In this document: positions 24,200 to 36,788 of the stretch, piece after piece
Position numbering within the stretch: the first letter of the stretch is position 1
Layout: the number at the start of each line of letters is the position of its first letter
Origin: Pseudevernia furfuracea
Lineage: Eukaryota > Ascomycota > Lecanoromycetes > Lecanorales > Parmeliaceae
Direction of reading: 5' to 3'
Length of the DNA stretch: 64,000 nucleotides
Assembly: GCA_022315425.1 (NCBI GenBank)
Contig: JAIUPT010000016.1
Coordinates: forward strand, 479,081-543,080
Made by a program: the position numbers and the translations under genes
The notes under the pieces: model-generated
Told to the model about the DNA's origin: nothing
The model's database searches: none
Seen by the model: the letters and a program-made list of their open reading frames with translations, nothing else

Positions 24200-27156
24200 A
24201 ATCATAACTCTCTGAGCTCTATTTATGTTATCTCGTATATATTTAAAGATCTTCTATATGTTGTTAATAATGTCTTCGACCTTAACGACGTCTAGACGTT
24301 TTCGAGTGATAGCGTAGATCGCGAAGTTCTTGCTGAAGCTTATACGTGAATAAAATTCTTTATTAACATAGAACGAAATAACTTCGATAAACAACGAGAC
24401 TTCGTCGTTATCTGTGAAGTTCGCTATGAATATTCACTTAGCTTAGTCGTCTTATATATAATTACAATAGGTTCGTAGATAACGTTTAAGATCTTAATTA
24501 TTACGTTTCGTCTAATCGTCTGTTTGAGAATAAAATGCGATAAATATTTTTATTATAATGTCGAGACGTGTGTAGAAAGACTTTCACACAGTGATAATAA
24601 ACTAAGAGTCTCGATTCGATACTATTGACGACGATAGTTCGTGAAGTCGAAAGATATAGTCGACGAGCATTTTCGCAGTGTATTCGACTGAGGTGCTTTC
24701 GTTAGTGACAGTGCATGAAATATAGTAACGTTTCTTGATTAGTTAATTCACTACAATAAAAATAACGTTATATTCTTTCGATTGTGATAGCTCGACGATA
24801 AAATTCATAAATATATTTTATTAACGTTTCTGTGGGATTGAAAGTGACTGAATTAGATCGTGTTCGCGATTTCTAAAGACTTTAGATCTCTGACATTTGT
24901 AGTAATTGTAAATATAAGTAATTACGATACTCTTTATATCTCGTTAATAGTATTCACGTCGAAGCAACTCGTATATTCGATTAATCTTTAAGTAATCGTA
25001 AACGAATTGATTATGAATCTCGATAATGAGATTAGTGTACATTTACTGAGAAATTCATAGTCTGTTCTTATGATATAATATATCGTCGTTTATCGAGTAT
25101 TTGATTAAAATAACGTTATTTAGTTTCTCTTTATCTTCGACAATAGCGTCACGAATTTCGAAACACTTATTATTATTCTTATTAACAATAACTACTTTAT
25201 AATAAATGAGATCGTCAATTATATTAATAACGTATTTCGTATCGTCGAGTTTTAAGCGATTCGAGATTAGAATAATTTGATATTATTATCGAACTCTTTC
25301 GTCGTTGAAACTACTTAATTTTGATTTAGTTATTCTAATAAGAGCATCTATCTTAACGTTTTGTGAATTAGATCTATAGACGATTTTAATATTATATTCG
25401 AAAAGCATATTCAAATAACGAATTTATTAACGACTAAGATCTCTTTTCTCGACGAAGTATATTAGACTCTTATAATTAATGAAGATCTTAATTAAGACGT
25501 TGATATATTTTAATTCGAGTCGTTAATACTTTAGACAACGAATAATGATCAACAACTTCTTATCGTAGATTTAATAATTATATTCTATCGATGTGAGATT
25601 TTTGCTATAGAAAGTAATCGAGTATAAGATTTTTTCGTCGTTATATTAAGAAAGAACGTTATCATTAACGTAATCGAAAGAGTCGATCTTAAATATAATC
25701 TCTTTGAACCTATCAAAATGACGTAGAGCTGAGATCTGAATAACTATTATTTTAAATTGATTAAATGCTTACTGACATATAATAGATCACTTAAATATGA
25801 TATTCTTACGTGTGAGACGAATTAGCGATTTAACAATCTTTAAGAAGTCTTTAATAAATCGTTTATAAAAGTTATAAAAGTCGACGAATAACTGAGTTTT
25901 CTTAAGATTAATCGATGTACGTTAATTAATCACTGCGTCAATCTTACTCGAATTTATTCGTAAATCTTCGATAGATATAAGAAGTCTTAAGAATTTGATT
26001 TCTTAAACGTGAAATTCGCACTTGAGAATATTTATCTATAAATCGATCTCTCGTAGTCTCTAAAAAATAAATCGAATATATTTAACGTGTTTCTTCTTGA
26101 TCTTGCTATAAATAAGAATATCGTTTAGATATATCTAATAGAAGTCATTGAGATAGTCGAAAAGAATATTACTTATATATTATTGATAATTGACGAACTT
26201 ATTAATTAGTTCGAATAATAATACTCGATATTTATATGTCTTAAGAAACGTGACAAACGTAGTAAAATCTTCGTTATTCGAGTATATTCGAAGTTTGTTG
26301 AATGCTGCTATAATATTCAGACGTGTTATATACTTGTAATTCTGAATTGTAATTAGAACTTCGTCTATAAGAGAAATGAAATAACGATTTTTCTTGATTA
26401 TTTAATTGAGTCTTCTGTAGTCGATATAAAATCGTAGATTATTATTTGGCTTCTCAGCGAATAGTATAAGAAAGACGAATAATGCTTGACTGAAAACTAT
26501 AAAGTCTTTCTTCAAATGCTCGTTTAAACACTTCTTGACCTGTTTTAACTTTGAGCTCGAAATGAAATAGATGCGACTATTTTTGTCTTGTTAGTCCCGT
26601 CTATAAATTTCAATTTGTGATTATATTCTCGATGAGGAGACAATTCGTCTGTCTTAGACCTATCGAATACGTTTAAGAAGTTATAGTATTTCTTCGATAA
26701 TTTCTTCTTGACGTTCTCGAGGATTAATTTCTTCGTATTATTAACTCGAATAGTAATATATAATTTATAACATTTCTTATATTTGAGTTTCGAATCGCAT
26801 AGACACGATTCATTAACTAATATTCGCGAGTTTCGAATAAACGATAACGATATAGAGTTATGAATCTCGCTTGATGTTATATTAAATAACTTGTTTATCT
26901 TATTACTTATTAATATGTGAAACGTAGCTGCTTTTGTTTTTATTATATTTAATATATTCGATAACGAGATTCGTTGTTTCTTTATGATTCTTAAATTAGA
27001 AGTTCTTCGTAATTTAAAAGACTGCTCAAAGAAGAATAAAAATTCGAAGACGATTTCGTAACCCTCGTCTTCGCATATCGAAGTTAAGAGTCGCTTAAGA
27101 ATAATATAAGATGTCTTTGACGAACTTAATGAAGTTAATTTAGACAAGAAAGACAA
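24200..27156 (-). pseudogene. Gypsy I Pol polyprotein remnant (protease-RT-integrase)
   Basis: Minus-strand 27156-26545 is open for 203 codons; its end reads YYNFLNVFDRSKTDEL then HREYNHKLKF, the segment just before RT in fungal Ty3/gypsy Pol. Near 26103-26135 the RT active site reads IYLNDILIYSK, with the first Asp of YLDD changed to Asn. Near 24870-24950 the integrase zinc region ends YYKCQRSK, and near 24800 FMNFIVEL marks the first catalytic Asp region, here Asn. G-to-A and C-to-T changes explain the losses. Confidence 0.8.
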
Positions 27157-29778
27157 ATTCTCTGATGATAACGTCTAATTCTTATCGTGCTCGTAACGTT
27201 CGAATACGAATAAAATCTTATTCTTTATTATATTCAGTATGATCTTATACTTATTTATTTATAATTTATTTAATATCACGTTATATTATATAAGAGTGAT
27301 TAATATTAGACACGTTTCTTCTCTATGTTTATTGACGTTTAATTTAAAAAGTAAATAGTGTGTAATGAGTCTCTTAAATAATTTCTCGTTATAGTCTCGT
27401 AAGAGCTTAGATATAAATAATAAAACTATCTCGAGTTTTAAATCTTTATATATCTGAGTCACGCGAGACTTATTAATAACGATATTGATCTCGATGCAGT
27501 CGCTGTCAATTAGAGTATCTTTAAAAACGCACTTTTTATCTTAACAAAAAAGTGTAATAATTGTTCGAAATAAACGACGAATTAATAAATCGTTAAGAGT
27601 ATTTATTAGATATATCTCGTCGTTATTTCTTTTCGTGTTTTTAAAAGAGACTAGACGTTTTTCGAATCGAAAGAGTTGTTAGATTTAGTATAATAATACT
27701 TCTCTTCGTTGTTTATGTGTTCGTTAATATTATAAGTCTTAATAATATATAGTCTAGCGTTTAACGTTATCTTCTTTTCGATCTGAGTTTGCTTATTTAA
27801 GTTGTTCTTCTTTTAATAATTTAAACGTTCATATTAAAAGCATATATACTCTTTCTTGATCTTAATCGCGAATAAAAAAATTGTTTTATTAACAGAGATA
27901 ATCGATATAATCGATATAACAACGAGAATAATACGTCTTATTAAGACTATATAAGTAAGTGAAAGACGATCGAAGCGAGATGTATAGATCTTCTTTTGAA
28001 TCAAAGTTTATTTGACGTATTCTTTTTGTCTATCGAGTTTCTAAAATCGCAGAGTGTTATTTGTCTTGATCAAGTAATTTCTTATTAAGAGAAGTGTGCT
28101 GAAGTTTATATTAAGATTATTGATATCAATAAATTTGATGTTAAGTTTGATATTTAATTTCTTCGCGAGATTATTTATTAAAGCGCTCTTATTAATAGTT
28201 AGCTCTTTATTTAATCGCTTAAATTTTATAAAGAAATCGCGAAAAGATAGCTTCGATGCTTAAGTTAAAGAATTATATTTTCATTTAACGTTTACGCGAC
28301 GATCGATATTTTAATAAGACTCAGCGAGATCATTTATAACGTTCTAAACTATTATATATGAATTAAAGAAATTTAAATTAATAACGAATAACGACTATCT
28401 TTTAGATATCGTCTTTAACAAGATTAATTATATAAATAATCTTAGATCGCTTAATTAAATAATAATCTTCGTTAATTATAAGTTTATTTAGAATAATATT
28501 CGATTAGATCTATCAAGTAGAATCTATATCGTCTATAAATATTATTAAGTTCGATATATAAGTGAACTTCTTCGTCTTATTAATTATAAAAGAAACTTCG
28601 ACGAGAGCGAGAGAGAGAGAGATATAATTAAACTTAGTCTACTTTATAGACTCGTTCGAATTAAGTTATATATATTCTATATTCAGATACTTCTTCTTAT
28701 ATACACGAATAATATCGTAAGATTCGAAGAGTTTGATCTGAAGACGATCGATTTCTTTATATAATTAATTTTTTTCTTTTTCGACGCGAGACTTTTCTTT
28801 ACTTAACGTGTCGTAATAAATATCTATATGAAGACACTAATCTCGCTTATAGCGAAGATTCATTAACATTTTTATAATATCGTTTAATCGCTTCTAAAAT
28901 CACTAATATAATTAAGTAACGTTAAAAATCTTTCAGACGTTCTCTATGTTAGTGACGATATTTTTTAATACGATCGAATAGCGTCTATTCTTTGCTTGCT
29001 TCTTTACCGTCTTGAATACATCTTTTATATTTATGCTTTTTAATATATTAAATAATTTGCTTAAAGAGAAAAGAAAAGAAGAAGAGAGTGCTTAAATTAC
29101 TTCGAAAAGTAAGACGATAGTCGAATAAAAGATGTTAAAGAGAATCGAAGTATTTTTGTTTTTGTTTTGATATTAAAAGAAAAAAGTGTCAAACAGCTAC
29201 GAAATGTCGATTTTCTTTATTTCTAATATAACTTTTTTGTTTGTTAATCGTTCGTTTAATATTTAACAAAGAATATAAATGCTTTAAAGTGTGTTCTTTA
29301 TGAAGATATTGTTCTAATAAGATGATTTGTTGACAAATTTAAATGTGAAGTCTCGACGAGATAGAATTTGTAAATAGAGAAGTAGTATTAGTCTCAGAGA
29401 AGATTTTCTTACGAAGAATATTATAAAGACATTTATGAATCGAATCGAGCGCCGTTCAAATCTCTTATATTAAAACGTTTTGTTCTTGAAATAAGACGTT
29501 TAAAACTCGATTTGAATGTGTGATTGAAATTTTTTTTGTGATGATTGATTTTGATAATTTCTTTCTGATTCGCTAATCTTACGAATATTTTAGCTATTCT
29601 TTATTCTCTAACTGTTCACGAGATCGTTTTTCGTCTTGAAAACGATTTATCTATATAATAAGCTAACTCAGAAATACGATATCTTATTAATACTAAGTTC
29701 TTGACAAAGCTTCTGTTAGTCAACTTTTCTTTGAATTCGATTGCTGTCACGAATAAAGTGAGAGTGATCTAGTTGTAA

Positions 29779-29984
29779 TATTAGAATTAGTATAGAGTCA
29801 TATCATGTAGGTGTTTTAAATAAGATAACTAGATATAGAATAACTATATACTAAGAGAGAGAGTCATATATATATGACTGAGTGAATCTATCAAGGCACG
29901 CTAAGTCTAAAAGGAATAGTGCGTCAACAAAGGAATGCTAATATAGACAGATGTCATTAAGGGATGCGAGATACGCTCGTAACA
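29779..29984 (-). repeat. Gypsy I 5' LTR (206 bp)
   Basis: Partner of 22918-23123. Its first TG is now TA, a RIP-type change. Next to it at about 29090-29400 the internal leader resembles 32540-32750 of the smaller LTR element, so the two families share a 5' leader/gag region. Confidence 0.85.
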
Positions 29985-30473
29985 CTTATCTCGTCTTAGC
30001 GTCGATTTATTCGAGATTACTTCGTTATCTTAATAAACGTTAAATCTTTCTAAGCGATTTCTTTAGAATTTAATATTGCGTATCGATATAAAGCAATATA
30101 AGACTTATAAAACGATACGTTAATTAAAATTAAAGTACGACGTATAATTGCTTAGAATAATGATTAAAAAGATATATTAAAAAAATCGTTACGAGAATAA
30201 CGATCGAAAATTAATTTAATTAATCTCGAATTAATCTAATTGATAGATCTAACGAGATATCGAGATAATCTCGTTACTTCGCTTAAAATAAATCGTCTCA
30301 ATTAAATCTCGACTTAGCGTCGAGATGAGATACGACACTTAAAATCTCGTTTTATCTCGGCTTATTGCGTAGCGTAAGAATAATAATATATAATTACGTC
30401 TACATTAATTAATTATTAAATTATTATTCTTTCGTCTTGCGTATTTTATTCTTATTAGTTTAATATTATTACT

Positions 30474-30655
30474 TGTCAGAATCAGGCCTAGAAGAATCAT
30501 AGGGATATAAGTAGACGAGGATAAAGAGTCTATCGAACTATCTAGGAGGGAGGCTCTGTATATGTAAAAGACAAGGCCTCCGCCAAGGCTAGGCCAGACT
30601 TCAATGGGCCTAGCGCCTAGCCGGTGTCAAGGGGATACAGAGTACGGCCGTAACA
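30474..30655 (-). repeat. 3' LTR of gag-only element (182 bp)
   Basis: Starts TGTCAGAATCAG, ends CGGCCGTAACA. Same length as 33109-33290. Less RIP-changed than its partner (CCGGTGTC versus CCGATGTC). Confidence 0.85.
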
Positions 30656-31499
30656 CTACCCCCCCCCTCGAAGAAGCGCTGGTCCTCAGTGCGATAGACA
30701 GATGTGTGCTCTCGAAAGAAAAGAAGAAGAAAAAACAAACGTCATATATGCTTGATTGCTGAAAAATCATAGAAAACAAAGAACTTTTGACCCTAGCGCT
30801 CGCTTTCTCGATGACTCTAGCGGTGAATTTCCGACGGTGACATCTTTGACGATGCCATGTCGCTAGCGTGACGTCATGCGGTGACAGGGGTTCTGGAATG
30901 ATCTTCATTGACGAAGAATTGAAGAAATGATGGTCAAGAAGATGTTTTGCCCTGCAGCAGCCATTTGATATTCGAATTTCGAACAGAGAAGAAATTCAAA
31001 AATGAAGGCCTGTGATTGACTGAGGCCTTCCGAACCGCCCGAACCTTAAACCTTAATTCAATATCAAATGGGTTTTTGACGCTGGCGCAGTCTTCTCCTT
31101 GAGATCAAATTCAGCGAGGGCGACGACGTCATCAACAACAAGCTTCGGGCCTCCGGCTATGGCGTCGTCGACAGTCATAGACTATAGCTCGAGGGGAGGC
31201 GAAGAAGGTAGCTGTCATATGGCGTTGTTGTTGAGTAATTTTTCTGAAATGGCCTGGAATCGCTCAAAAACATCATGTTCGAGGTTTGATCGGATCGCAT
31301 ATTGATTTGAGCGCGCTAGGCCAAATTCAGTCGCCCTATCAGTCAGCGATTTTCAAAATAGGTGCTTGCGACTGATTCTGACACTGTTGTCATAGATATC
31401 CCTGACATTTCAGATCGTATATTTCCTGAGTACTCAGTTCAGCGATTGACGATTTGCCGTGCTTCTGACTATAGATTCAGTTTATCATAACAAGTTCGT

Positions 31500-32515
31500 C
31501 GTCTTCGTCTCATTGTGAAAGTTTATGAAAGTCGAGAGCAGGGTCTGAGCGTGCAATAATAACGTATTTGCTCTTCTTTGCGTAAGTCTCAGCTTTTGCT
31601 TTAGCGTATTGCTCGACGAATCTCGCTGCTTTTCTCTCAGTCAGATTCTCAGCAAATTATTGATAATGAAGTTATCTCATCATTATATACGTCTTTAGCT
31701 GAAGTTTTGTCTTCATTATATAAGTGTTCAAGATATCGTCTTAGTCAATAGAACGAAGCTCTGATTTTCTTGCGAGGTGTCTCATAAGATTAACTTCGAA
31801 AGCATAACGGCTAGCGAATTTCATGAAGGCCCTATAGAAGTCTGAAAAAGGTTGATTGCCCTGCGTTATTTTCTCGAAAGCACGTCAATTTGTGTCTTCA
31901 ATAATGGGTAAAGGTACTTCGTATAAATCGACAAGGTGATCTAGAAGTTCGTTGACGATAGAATAAGAACGATATCGTCGTCTAATAGACACGTGTTGAC
32001 TTGTCTCTCCCCCGAGGCGGGCAATAATGTACGCAATCTTGAATGACTCGAGGGGATAGTGATCACCATTGTGGTCCAGTTTGTCTTGCATTCTCATTTT
32101 TCAGTCATCAAATTGAACGTGAGTATTGATGCCGATGAAAACAGGTGGATTCGATAGTCTTGAAGTGAGTCTCGGTGCTTGTCTGAAAGGCGAGAAAGAT
32201 CGCTGTCTTAGCGGTGATCGAGAAGGAGGTGGATCATGGTCTTATATCGGCTCATGCTGAGGTTGCTGCTGGGTATGATATCGTTGAAAGAGATCCTCAG
32301 CAGACAAGGATCGCTGTACTCTTGGCATGCGGAGCGGAGGCGAATTTGGTGGTGAGAATTTGATATGTAGGTCCTCGAATGTAAGGTAGGGCTGGCCGCG
32401 GCGATATGTAGAGGAGTTTGATCGCGAACCAGGCCTAGAAGAAGAAGAAGAATTTCGACGTCGATGAGGCGGAATGTATTTGATAGAGGGAAATAGCTGA
32501 GCGGAGGAAGAAGTC
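31500..32515 (-). pseudogene. Retrotransposon Gag, RIP-interrupted
   Basis: The minus-strand frame begins near 32515 (MTSSSAQLFPSIKYIPPHRR; low-complexity Arg/Ser region next) and runs with stops into 32097-31885 (FKIAYIIARLGGETSQHVS and ELLDHLVDLYE), then past a TGA into FSDFYRAFMKFASRYAFEV and NLTERKAARFVEQYAKA near 31600. This is the retrotransposon gag core of fungal Ty3/gypsy elements, which forms the particle that packages element RNA. Several TGA codons sit where Trp is expected (EDTN*RAF). Confidence 0.78.
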
Positions 32516-33108
32516 ATTGTAGAGTTTTTGGGCTGCGGGATGCCGATTTTCTTTGTTTCCCACGCAACTTTTTTGTTTGTTAACCGTTTGACACCTCGCA
32601 AAGAATGTGAATGCTTTGACAAATGTTGTTTGCGGTGATGTTATCTTGAGGGGGTGGTTTGTTGGCAAATTCAGGTGTGAAGCCCAGGCGGGGCAGAATT
32701 TGCGGGCAGAGAAGGGGTATCAACACAGAGAAGGTTTTCTTGCGGAGGGTACTGTGAAGGCGTCCGTTGACCAAATTGAGTGCCGTTAAGAATACGAATA
32801 GTTGAATGTGTATTCTTTCGAGAATCTCAAGGTTCGACGTTAATTGATTGTCTTGTTGTAGACTTGTTGCGAGGAAATTCGATAACGCGGAGCGGAGAAG
32901 GATTTCTTATGAAGGTGCTGTGAAGGCGTAATGAAGGTGTAATGAAGTTTCTTTCGAATGATGTAGGTGGTTTGTAATATAATGTGATATCTGTATGATA
33001 GAAATACCCAGTGTATTCTTTATTAGACTCGATTACTTGCTTCGAGCAGAAAGAAATAAGCCCGTCAATTCTCTTCGTCGAGTGGCGTACGAAGAAGACT
33101 CTTTATAA

Positions 33109-33290
33109 TGTCAGGACCAGATCTAGAAGGATCATAGAAATATAAGTAGACGAGAATAAAGAGTCTATCGAACTATCTAGGAGAGAGGCTCTGTATATGT
33201 AAAAGACAAGACCTCCGCCAAGGCTAGACTAGACTTCAATGGGCCTAGCGCCTAGCCGATGTCAAGGGGATACAGGGTACGACCGTAACA
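33109..33290 (-). repeat. 5' LTR of gag-only element (182 bp)
   Basis: Starts TGTCAGGACCAG, ends CGACCGTAACA; flanked on the right by TTACT. Confidence 0.85.
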
Positions 33291-33617
33291 TTACTCTAGT
33301 TATTATTTTAGTTAGTAGTGCTTTTAATATTATTATTCTAATTAGTAATACTCTTAGTATTATTATTCTAGTTAGTAATACTCTTAGTAGTGCTCTTAGT
33401 AGAATTCTAATCTTATTCGTTATTAAGATATCTTATTTAAAATATCTTATAAGATATCTTAGATTTATATAGTTTTATAAAATATCTTATTTAAATATTA
33501 TATTACATCTTTATAAAGATATAATATTTAATCTCTCTCGATCTTATATTATATTATAATATAAGATTAATTAAGATAAGATATCTCGTGAGATATATTA
33601 TATCTTTTCGATTAGTA

Positions 33618-35640
33618 ATTAAGATATTCGAAATATTTCTTAAGAGAGAATCGATCTTCGTCGTCTTAATAGTTCTTTATTTCGACGTCGAATTCACTTA
33701 ATTATTTCTTAATAATAATAATATTCGTCTTATTTAAGAACGTGTTATAGAAGATAAAGATAAGACGAGATATAATAGATAATATAGTATTAATAATAGA
33801 GATAGTAGAGATAATAATAGTACTAAGCTCGAATCGATTTAAGAAAGAAGTATTCTCGTAGTTAGAGTTAGAGAGTTCGATAGAGTTATAATTTTTTAAG
33901 TTTTTATTAAAGTTCGAATAGTTAAGATTATAATAATAGATAAGCTCTTTTAATAGACTTCGAGAGTAACTAATAGAGATTAGAATTAATAAGAGAAAAT
34001 AATAATAATACGATTTAAGATATTTATAAAAGACTTCTAAAATAGTAACAACGTAAGAAAACGAGAAAGACGATTCTTTAGAGTCGTAGAAGAAGTATTT
34101 AAATAAGATCTTTAGTTTTATAATAAAATAAGAATAAGAAAAATAAAGAATCTTAGTTAGTTACAGATAAAAGAATAATATAAAATCTACGAAAGTCTTT
34201 AATAGAAAGATATATTCTTTCGTTAAGAAGCTAGGCTAGAAGTTATATTATATACGACTTAGCTAAAAAAGACTTTCAGAAAGCATCTTTCGACTATTCT
34301 CGCAACAAGAATTAAAGCATTATCGAAGTGAATAGAGAACTCTCTGCAAGCTGACATAGTGCTCAGACGTACTTTAAGATACTAAAGACTTGACTCGTGT
34401 TGACGAAACTCTTTTTCGTAACGCTCTCGATAGAATTCTTCGTCTCAGTCTATCTCAATGACTAATTCTTCTCTTGCTGAGCCGATGACACTGTACTCAC
34501 ATGATTTTGCTGTGGCTGCAGTATATTCAAGTGTTCTTTAAATGCCTTATCAAGCACAACTTTTAGTGTCGGCAGAAATAGAATAGAATTAACTTGCTTC
34601 GTCGAGAAGTCTGTATTGCTCAGCAGAGCATTTGGCTAGTAAGAGTTATGATGTCGAATAATCTAGTGTCTAGTGAAAGGGTCGACTGCGAATGAGATCG
34701 TGTAGAGACTCAGTGTGACAGCTAGCATTGATAGATGCGCGTATTTGATGTTGAGACTATAGGCACTAGATAGTGTATAAGCGAAAGAATTTAATAGACT
34801 TTTATTGAATGATCTTAGCAAGGAATGAAAAATTAAATCGAATTGAATTGCCTTCATCTCTCATCTACCTTACCCTATGACACGAGTTTACTATTCTCGT
34901 GTGCGCCCACGGGCGTTATAATATTCGTCTTCGTCACTCTATCACAAGATATACGTGAATAACGACCTTAGCTCATCGTGCAATTCACTTATTCTCAACA
35001 CGCTAGAGTTCAGCTCCTCATGAGGTGATTCGCGATGTCTCGCTTATTGCGCCTCTGAGAGATCTTCTCGGATGTTACAGTTATTATTAATTTGTCGCGC
35101 GATTAGTAGACCTCCCTGAGCTCCCGATGGCTCGTGTCTCGAGCATCCCCCGCAAGCCGACACGATCGAGTGAAACCTTGATCAACGTGAGATAACTCCT
35201 CTGACGGGCTTGATCGTCGATGCGCAAAGAACAGAGGCGCGTAAGCCGTTCTCGTCTGTTCTCTATATTTTAACCTCGTGCTAGCGATTGAGCTGCGTCA
35301 AACGTTTTTGCGTTGTTTCGAGACATTTTGTCACTACTGAGATATGCGCCCTTAGGCTGACGCTTTCGAAATCTCTTCAAACGTACTTGATGTACGTTCT
35401 GGTTCTGATATTCGTATCATTTATTTTCATGAGATTGTCTTCTTAATAGGTACCTTACTTGATCTGCTGATTATGATTTAATCTTCCTTTAACTATATAT
35501 ATAATATGAACGTAATCGTCTCTTAGCTTATCTAAGAGAAATAATAAATCCTGTGGAATAGAAAACCATCGTTCGTAGTAGCGTGTTGAAGGCTTATATT
35601 GTTTCTTGTTTCATGCTACGCTACATTTGAACAAAGCACA
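33618..35640. other. AT-rich RIP block grading into unassigned DNA
   Basis: 33618-34260 is AT-rich with no recognisable ends. Around 34260-34857 a minus frame reads as protein with several TAG/TGA breaks (e.g. 34857-34663 and on to LPTLKVVLDKAFKEH), probably a decayed transposon ORF of unknown type. 34860-35600 has normal composition, no gene and no motif I could identify. Confidence 0.4.
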
Positions 35641-35653
35641 TTTCAACTGCAAG

Positions 35654-35699
35654 AACCAACCCCCCCCCCCCACCCCCCGCCCTTCTTCTTCTTCTTCCC
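35654..35699. repeat. Poly-C / CTT low-complexity run
   Basis: A run of 13 C, then CA and more C, followed by (TTC)n. It lies just past the stop codon of the minus-strand gene at 35702, in its 3' untranslated region. Confidence 0.7.
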
Positions 35700-35701
35700 C
35701 C

Positions 35702-36788
35702 TCACACCCAAACTACCTCCCCAAACCACTGCATCGCGCACAGCCCGTTGGGCAAACATTCAACCACATACATCCCTCCCGGCAAACGACATTCCCACTT
35801 ATCACCTTCATTGATCCCATGCGATTCTGCCAATCCACTCTTGACCTGCTGCCTCAGCCGGTTGCTGTCAAGATATCGCTCAGACGAATTGGAGTTGGAG
35901 AAGCTGTCTGCCGCCACCGTGGTCTTTGAACTATCCGAGGAAGCGACTGGAACTGGGACTGGGATCGGGGTCGGGGCGAGGGCTGGGGCTGGGGCTGGGA
36001 TTACAGCGGATGTTGAGAGTTGCTTGAAGAGGTTCAGCTGAAATAGATGTTGAATTCTGCGCTTGCAGGCTAGGAGGGTAGGGGACGAAGAGACGCTGCT
36101 GTCTTCTTGCGAGCGTTTACGCTTCTTCGTCAAGGGGCTATTGGAGTTTTGATCGGGAAAGCTGGGCTCAATTAGGCTTATCTTGTCATCTGCACGACGG
36201 ACACCTTGCATACCTTAAAGTTGTGTCAACATTTTCGCCTCCTTCAATTTCTTGAGCAGACTTATTGACGACGTCGAGCGCTTCTTGATGAGTGAAGCTA
36301 GGGCTCATTAGACTCATCTTGTCACCTTCACCACGGAAACGTTACATACCTTGAAGAAGTTGTGCCAACATTTTCGCCTCCCTCAATTTCTTGAGCAGGC
36401 TTATTGACGGCTTCGAGCGCTTCTTGATGAGTGAAGCTAGGGCTCATTAGACTCATCTTGTCACCTTCACCACGGAAGCGTTGCATACCTTGAAGAAGTT
36501 GCATCAACATTTTCGCCTCCCTCAATTTCTTGAGCAGGCCTACTGACGGCGTCTAGCGCTCCCCGACCAGTAAAGCTAAGGCTCATTAGACTCATCTTGT
36601 CACCTTCACCACGGAAACGTTGCATACCTTGAAGAAGTTGTATCAAAAGTTTCATTCACATTATAGTCCCGCATGAACTTCTCCCAATCGAAGTCTGCAG
36701 ATTCAAACGGTAAGTTTGAACTCTCGATTGAAGCGTCAGCGAAGAAGTGAGTATCAAGTTGCTCATCGTGGGAGGAGGAAGATCCCAT
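35702..36788 (-). CDS. Hypothetical protein with tandemly duplicated exons, five exons
   Basis: Exons on minus: 36788-36628, 36575-36489 (87 bp), 36436-36350 (87 bp), 36297-36214 (84 bp), 36161-35702. The four introns are each 52 bp, start GTATGC or GTATGT, carry TCTAATGAGCC or a close variant as branch region and end TAG/CAG. They join to 292 residues with the frame kept throughout. The middle three exons encode a 29-residue unit (SFTHQEALEAVNKPAQEIEG, then GENV-TTSS) repeated about three times, the last unit one residue shorter. All units are bounded by phase-2 introns, so exons can be added without frame change. The N-terminus is acidic (EQLDTHFFADASIE), and the last exon starts SFPDQNSNSPL, has a basic KKRKR patch (possible nuclear signal), a Pro/Ala run and a Trp-containing C-terminus. 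No known family recognised. The splice model is by eye but five exons agree. Confidence 0.78.

Larger units (their letters stand above)
22918..29984 (-). mobile_element. Ty3/gypsy LTR retrotransposon I (7,067 bp), heavily RIP-mutated
   Basis: Two 206-bp LTRs (22918-23123 and 29779-29984) begin TGTTAGAATTAG (TATTAG on the right after RIP) and end GTAAYA. The 5-bp target duplication is CTTAT on the right and CGTAT on the left (one mismatch). Coding direction is minus: the right LTR is the 5' LTR, and a purine-rich GAAGAGAGAGATAA tract adjoins the left LTR as expected for a polypurine tract. Gag lies roughly at 27300-29400, pol at 24200-27156. Dense stops make it inactive. Confidence 0.85.
22812..30376 (+). 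mobile_element. Family M element M4, split by gypsy I
   Basis: Left end TACGCTACGTAACGAGACG at 22812, right end TATTGCGTAGCGTA at 30376. Removing 22918-29984 plus one target copy leaves about 490 bp with normal family M order, so M4 was in place before the gypsy element. Confidence 0.72.
30474..33290 (-). mobile_element. Gag-only LTR retrotransposon (2,817 bp), non-autonomous
   Basis: Two 182-bp LTRs start TGTCAG and end GTAACA, with a perfect 5-bp target duplication TTACT (30469-30473 and 33291-33295). The transcribed strand is minus: a GAGGGGGGGG polypurine tract adjoins the left LTR, and the gag frame runs leftward. Only ~2.45 kb lies between the LTRs and no pol motifs were found. It therefore depends on enzymes from elsewhere, plausibly a gypsy family whose leader it shares. 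RIP is milder than in gypsy I. Confidence 0.85.
30377..33617 (+). mobile_element. Family P fragment P2 (core and right TIR), split by an LTR element
   Basis: 30377-30473 matches the centre of P1 (around 20560-20660, both with ATTATTCTTTCGTC), and 33296-33617 matches the right half of P1 including its TIR end (TCGATTAGT). The left half is not present next to it; family M element M4 ends exactly where it should begin. The interrupting element is at 30474-33290. Confidence 0.6.

Noticed and set aside
36328..36788. Three separate overlapping small minus ORFs
   Set aside because: Each is an exon read on into its intron; splicing joins them into one gene.
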